This document shows, piece after piece, positions 26,244 through 27,422 of a DNA stretch of 27,422 nt; the first letter of the stretch is position 1; every line of letters starts with the position of its first letter. A program made the translations under genes and the position numbers. Origin of the DNA: UBA10003 sp964365025 (lineage in GTDB: Bacteria > Patescibacteriota > Patescibacteriia > Magasanikbacterales > UBA10003); NCBI GenBank assembly GCA_964365025.1, contig CAYIOJ010000009.1, positions 1-27,422 on the forward strand, read 5' to 3'. The notes below the pieces were generated by a model, which searched no databases, was not told the origin of the DNA, and saw only the letters and a list, made by a program, of their open reading frames with translations.

Positions 26244-27422
26244 TCAATAATTAATTAAAATTCCTATTCCGCTTCGAAAATCCCCTTTAATTTTTATCTC
26301 TTTTTTCTTTTTTCCTTCTTTTGTCCAAACAACAACAATGGAGTTTTTGGCCGGTTTGGCGGTTAAAAAATCGTCCTCCCCATCGCCATCAATATCCCCT
26401 TTAGTTACAGCCAGCTTACCCTTGTAGGTATTATAGAATGAAATGACCTTTTTGGGCAAATCCTTGCGGGTGTATTTTTTTATTTCTCCGTCATAGCTTG
26501 TTTTTTTGCCGTCTTTAGTATAAAAGATCTTTTTGCCATTGATAATTTTATAAACCAAAATTTTTGCACCCGCGCTAACTGGTTGTGGATATAATTCTTC
26601 AATAATCTCCACTGCTCGCGCTAAATTTAATTTGCCGGCGCCCAACTGCCGAGGATATTCAAAATTCTTGGCCTCAATATTATCAGCGCTTTTGGTTAAA
26701 ATATAATAAATTTCTTTTGGACCCAAATCCGGACGGAGTGATTTAATCAAGGCGACAGCACCTGTTACCAATGGCGCGGCCAAGGATGTTCCCGAGTATT
26801 TTCCGCCAAAACTCTGATTTAATTCAGAATCATTGGGATTGTGAACCAAAGTGCTTTGCATTTCCGTTCCCGGAGCTGAAATATCAATACAGCGAAAACC
26901 ATAAGCGGCAAACGGCGCTTTTTTGTCGTTCTTGTCCAAAGCAGTCACGCCAATCACCCACCAGGGCTCGCCTTGCGGACCATCATAGCACACCGGATAA
27001 CGCGGTGAAAAATCCAAATCGCCATCAATTATGCCGTTCACACCCAAAGCGTCATTGCCGCCAGCCGCCACAATCACCACATTGGCTTCGTGCGCCCGCT
27101 GAATAGCTAAATAAAATTGATTGTCCAATGTCTCGCCAATTCCGCTTACAAAACTCAAACTGATTATATCTGCTTTTTGCGCCACGGCATAATCAATGGC
27201 CTTGGCGACTGTTAATTGGTCGCCTTCGCCATTTTCATCCAAGGCCTTCAATGGCATTATTTTCACCTGCCAATTCAGGCCTACGCCGTCAGTGGCATTG
27301 TTGCCGGTGGCGCCAATAAGTCCGGCGATCAAAGTGCCATGCTGAAAACTGGATTTTTTGTCTTTATTTTTAAAATCAGGCGAAGGGTCGGGGCGATTAT
27401 TAATAAAATCCCAGCCGTAAAT
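26244..27422 (-). CDS. S8 (subtilisin-like) serine protease, 5' end outside the window
   Basis: Partial gene: the frame is open to the window edge, so the N-terminus and the catalytic Asp lie outside. Within the 392 residues seen, the catalytic His is in QHGTLIAGLIG (usual HGTHVAG), the oxyanion Asn is in VIVAAGGND, and the catalytic Ser is in GTSLAAPLVTGAVAL. A family-typical WDFINNRPDPSPDF precedes the His. The C-terminal about 90 residues hold an FG-GAP/VCBS-like calcium-binding segment (TKGDIDGDGEDDFLTA), so the enzyme is surely exported and may attach to the surface or bind calcium. It ends 8 nt before the DUF5678 start. An internal start at 27332 is not the real one. Confidence 0.93.
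   Translation of the reverse strand: MYGWDFINNRPDPSPDFKNKDKKSSFQHGTLIAGLIGATGNNATDGVGLNWQVKIMPLKALDENGEGDQLTVAKAIDYAVAQKADIISLSFVSGIGETLDNQFYLAIQRAHEANVVIVAAGGNDALGVNGIIDGDLDFSPRYPVCYDGPQGEPWWVIGVTALDKNDKKAPFAAYGFRCIDISAPGTEMQSTLVHNPNDSELNQSFGGKYSGTSLAAPLVTGAVALIKSLRPDLGPKEIYYILTKSADNIEAKNFEYPRQLGAGKLNLARAVEIIEELYPQPVSAGAKILVYKIINGKKIFYTKDGKKTSYDGEIKKYTRKDLPKKVISFYNTYKGKLAVTKGDIDGDGEDDFLTAKPAKNSIVVVWTKEGKKKKEIKIKGDFRSGIGILINY

Noticed and set aside
1..27422. CRISPR arrays, insertion sequences or prophage genes
   Set aside because: No regularly spaced repeat array, transposase, integrase or phage structural gene is seen; the repeats are dispersed palindromes.

Overview
The window looks like chromosomal DNA of a Candidate Phyla Radiation (Patescibacteria, probably Parcubacteria-like) bacterium. 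This is an inference. It rests on tightly packed genes with 1-9 nt gaps or 4-nt overlaps, several families frequent in those genomes (DUF5667, DUF5666, DUF5678, DUF2304), a compact HrcA, a MurF lacking its usual N-terminal domain, anaerobic class III ribonucleotide reductase, and many starts without a Shine-Dalgarno sequence. No rRNA or taxonomic marker is present, so the lineage is not proven.

Layout. 1-2700: RNase HI (+) converges on a minus-strand unit of an ECF-type sigma factor, a DUF5667 membrane protein and a DUF5666 secreted protein. 2746-9054 is a protein-quality region: dnaK-dnaJ; an isolated NYN-domain protein with a hairpin leader and a convergent candidate small RNA; then a heat-shock unit hrcA - Nudix/GrpE fusion - hsp20 behind a consensus sigma70 promoter and a perfect CIRCE operator. 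9140-12600: a secreted helical-repeat protein, QueH, a cardiolipin-synthase-like phospholipase D protein and an orphan 96-residue gene with its own promoter, ribosome site and terminator. 12602-17428: an envelope unit reading sugar transferase - pilT - transpeptidase - murF - tRNA-Glu(CTC). 17436-18250: divergent promoters, tRNA-Pro(CGG) and a DedA membrane protein.

18348-21620 holds an anaerobic ribonucleotide reductase locus in which the glycyl-radical domain of NrdD is a separate 57-codon gene, between the 704-residue catalytic gene and the nrdG activase. 21626-26235 carries a DsbA-like oxidoreductase, a surface-glycan cluster (GT4, DUF2304, GT2, UDP-sugar epimerase/decarboxylase) and a DUF5678/retropepsin pair. 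The window ends inside a subtilisin-like protease.

The strongest oddities are the split NrdD, the Nudix-GrpE fusion, a duplicated hairpin element with co-varying arms on both sides of that fusion, and interspersed palindromic repeats that enter reading frames (one inside a glycosyltransferase gene) or supply stop codons. Others are the small-RNA candidate at the NYN gene and perfect DnaA-box sequences in several intergenic regions.
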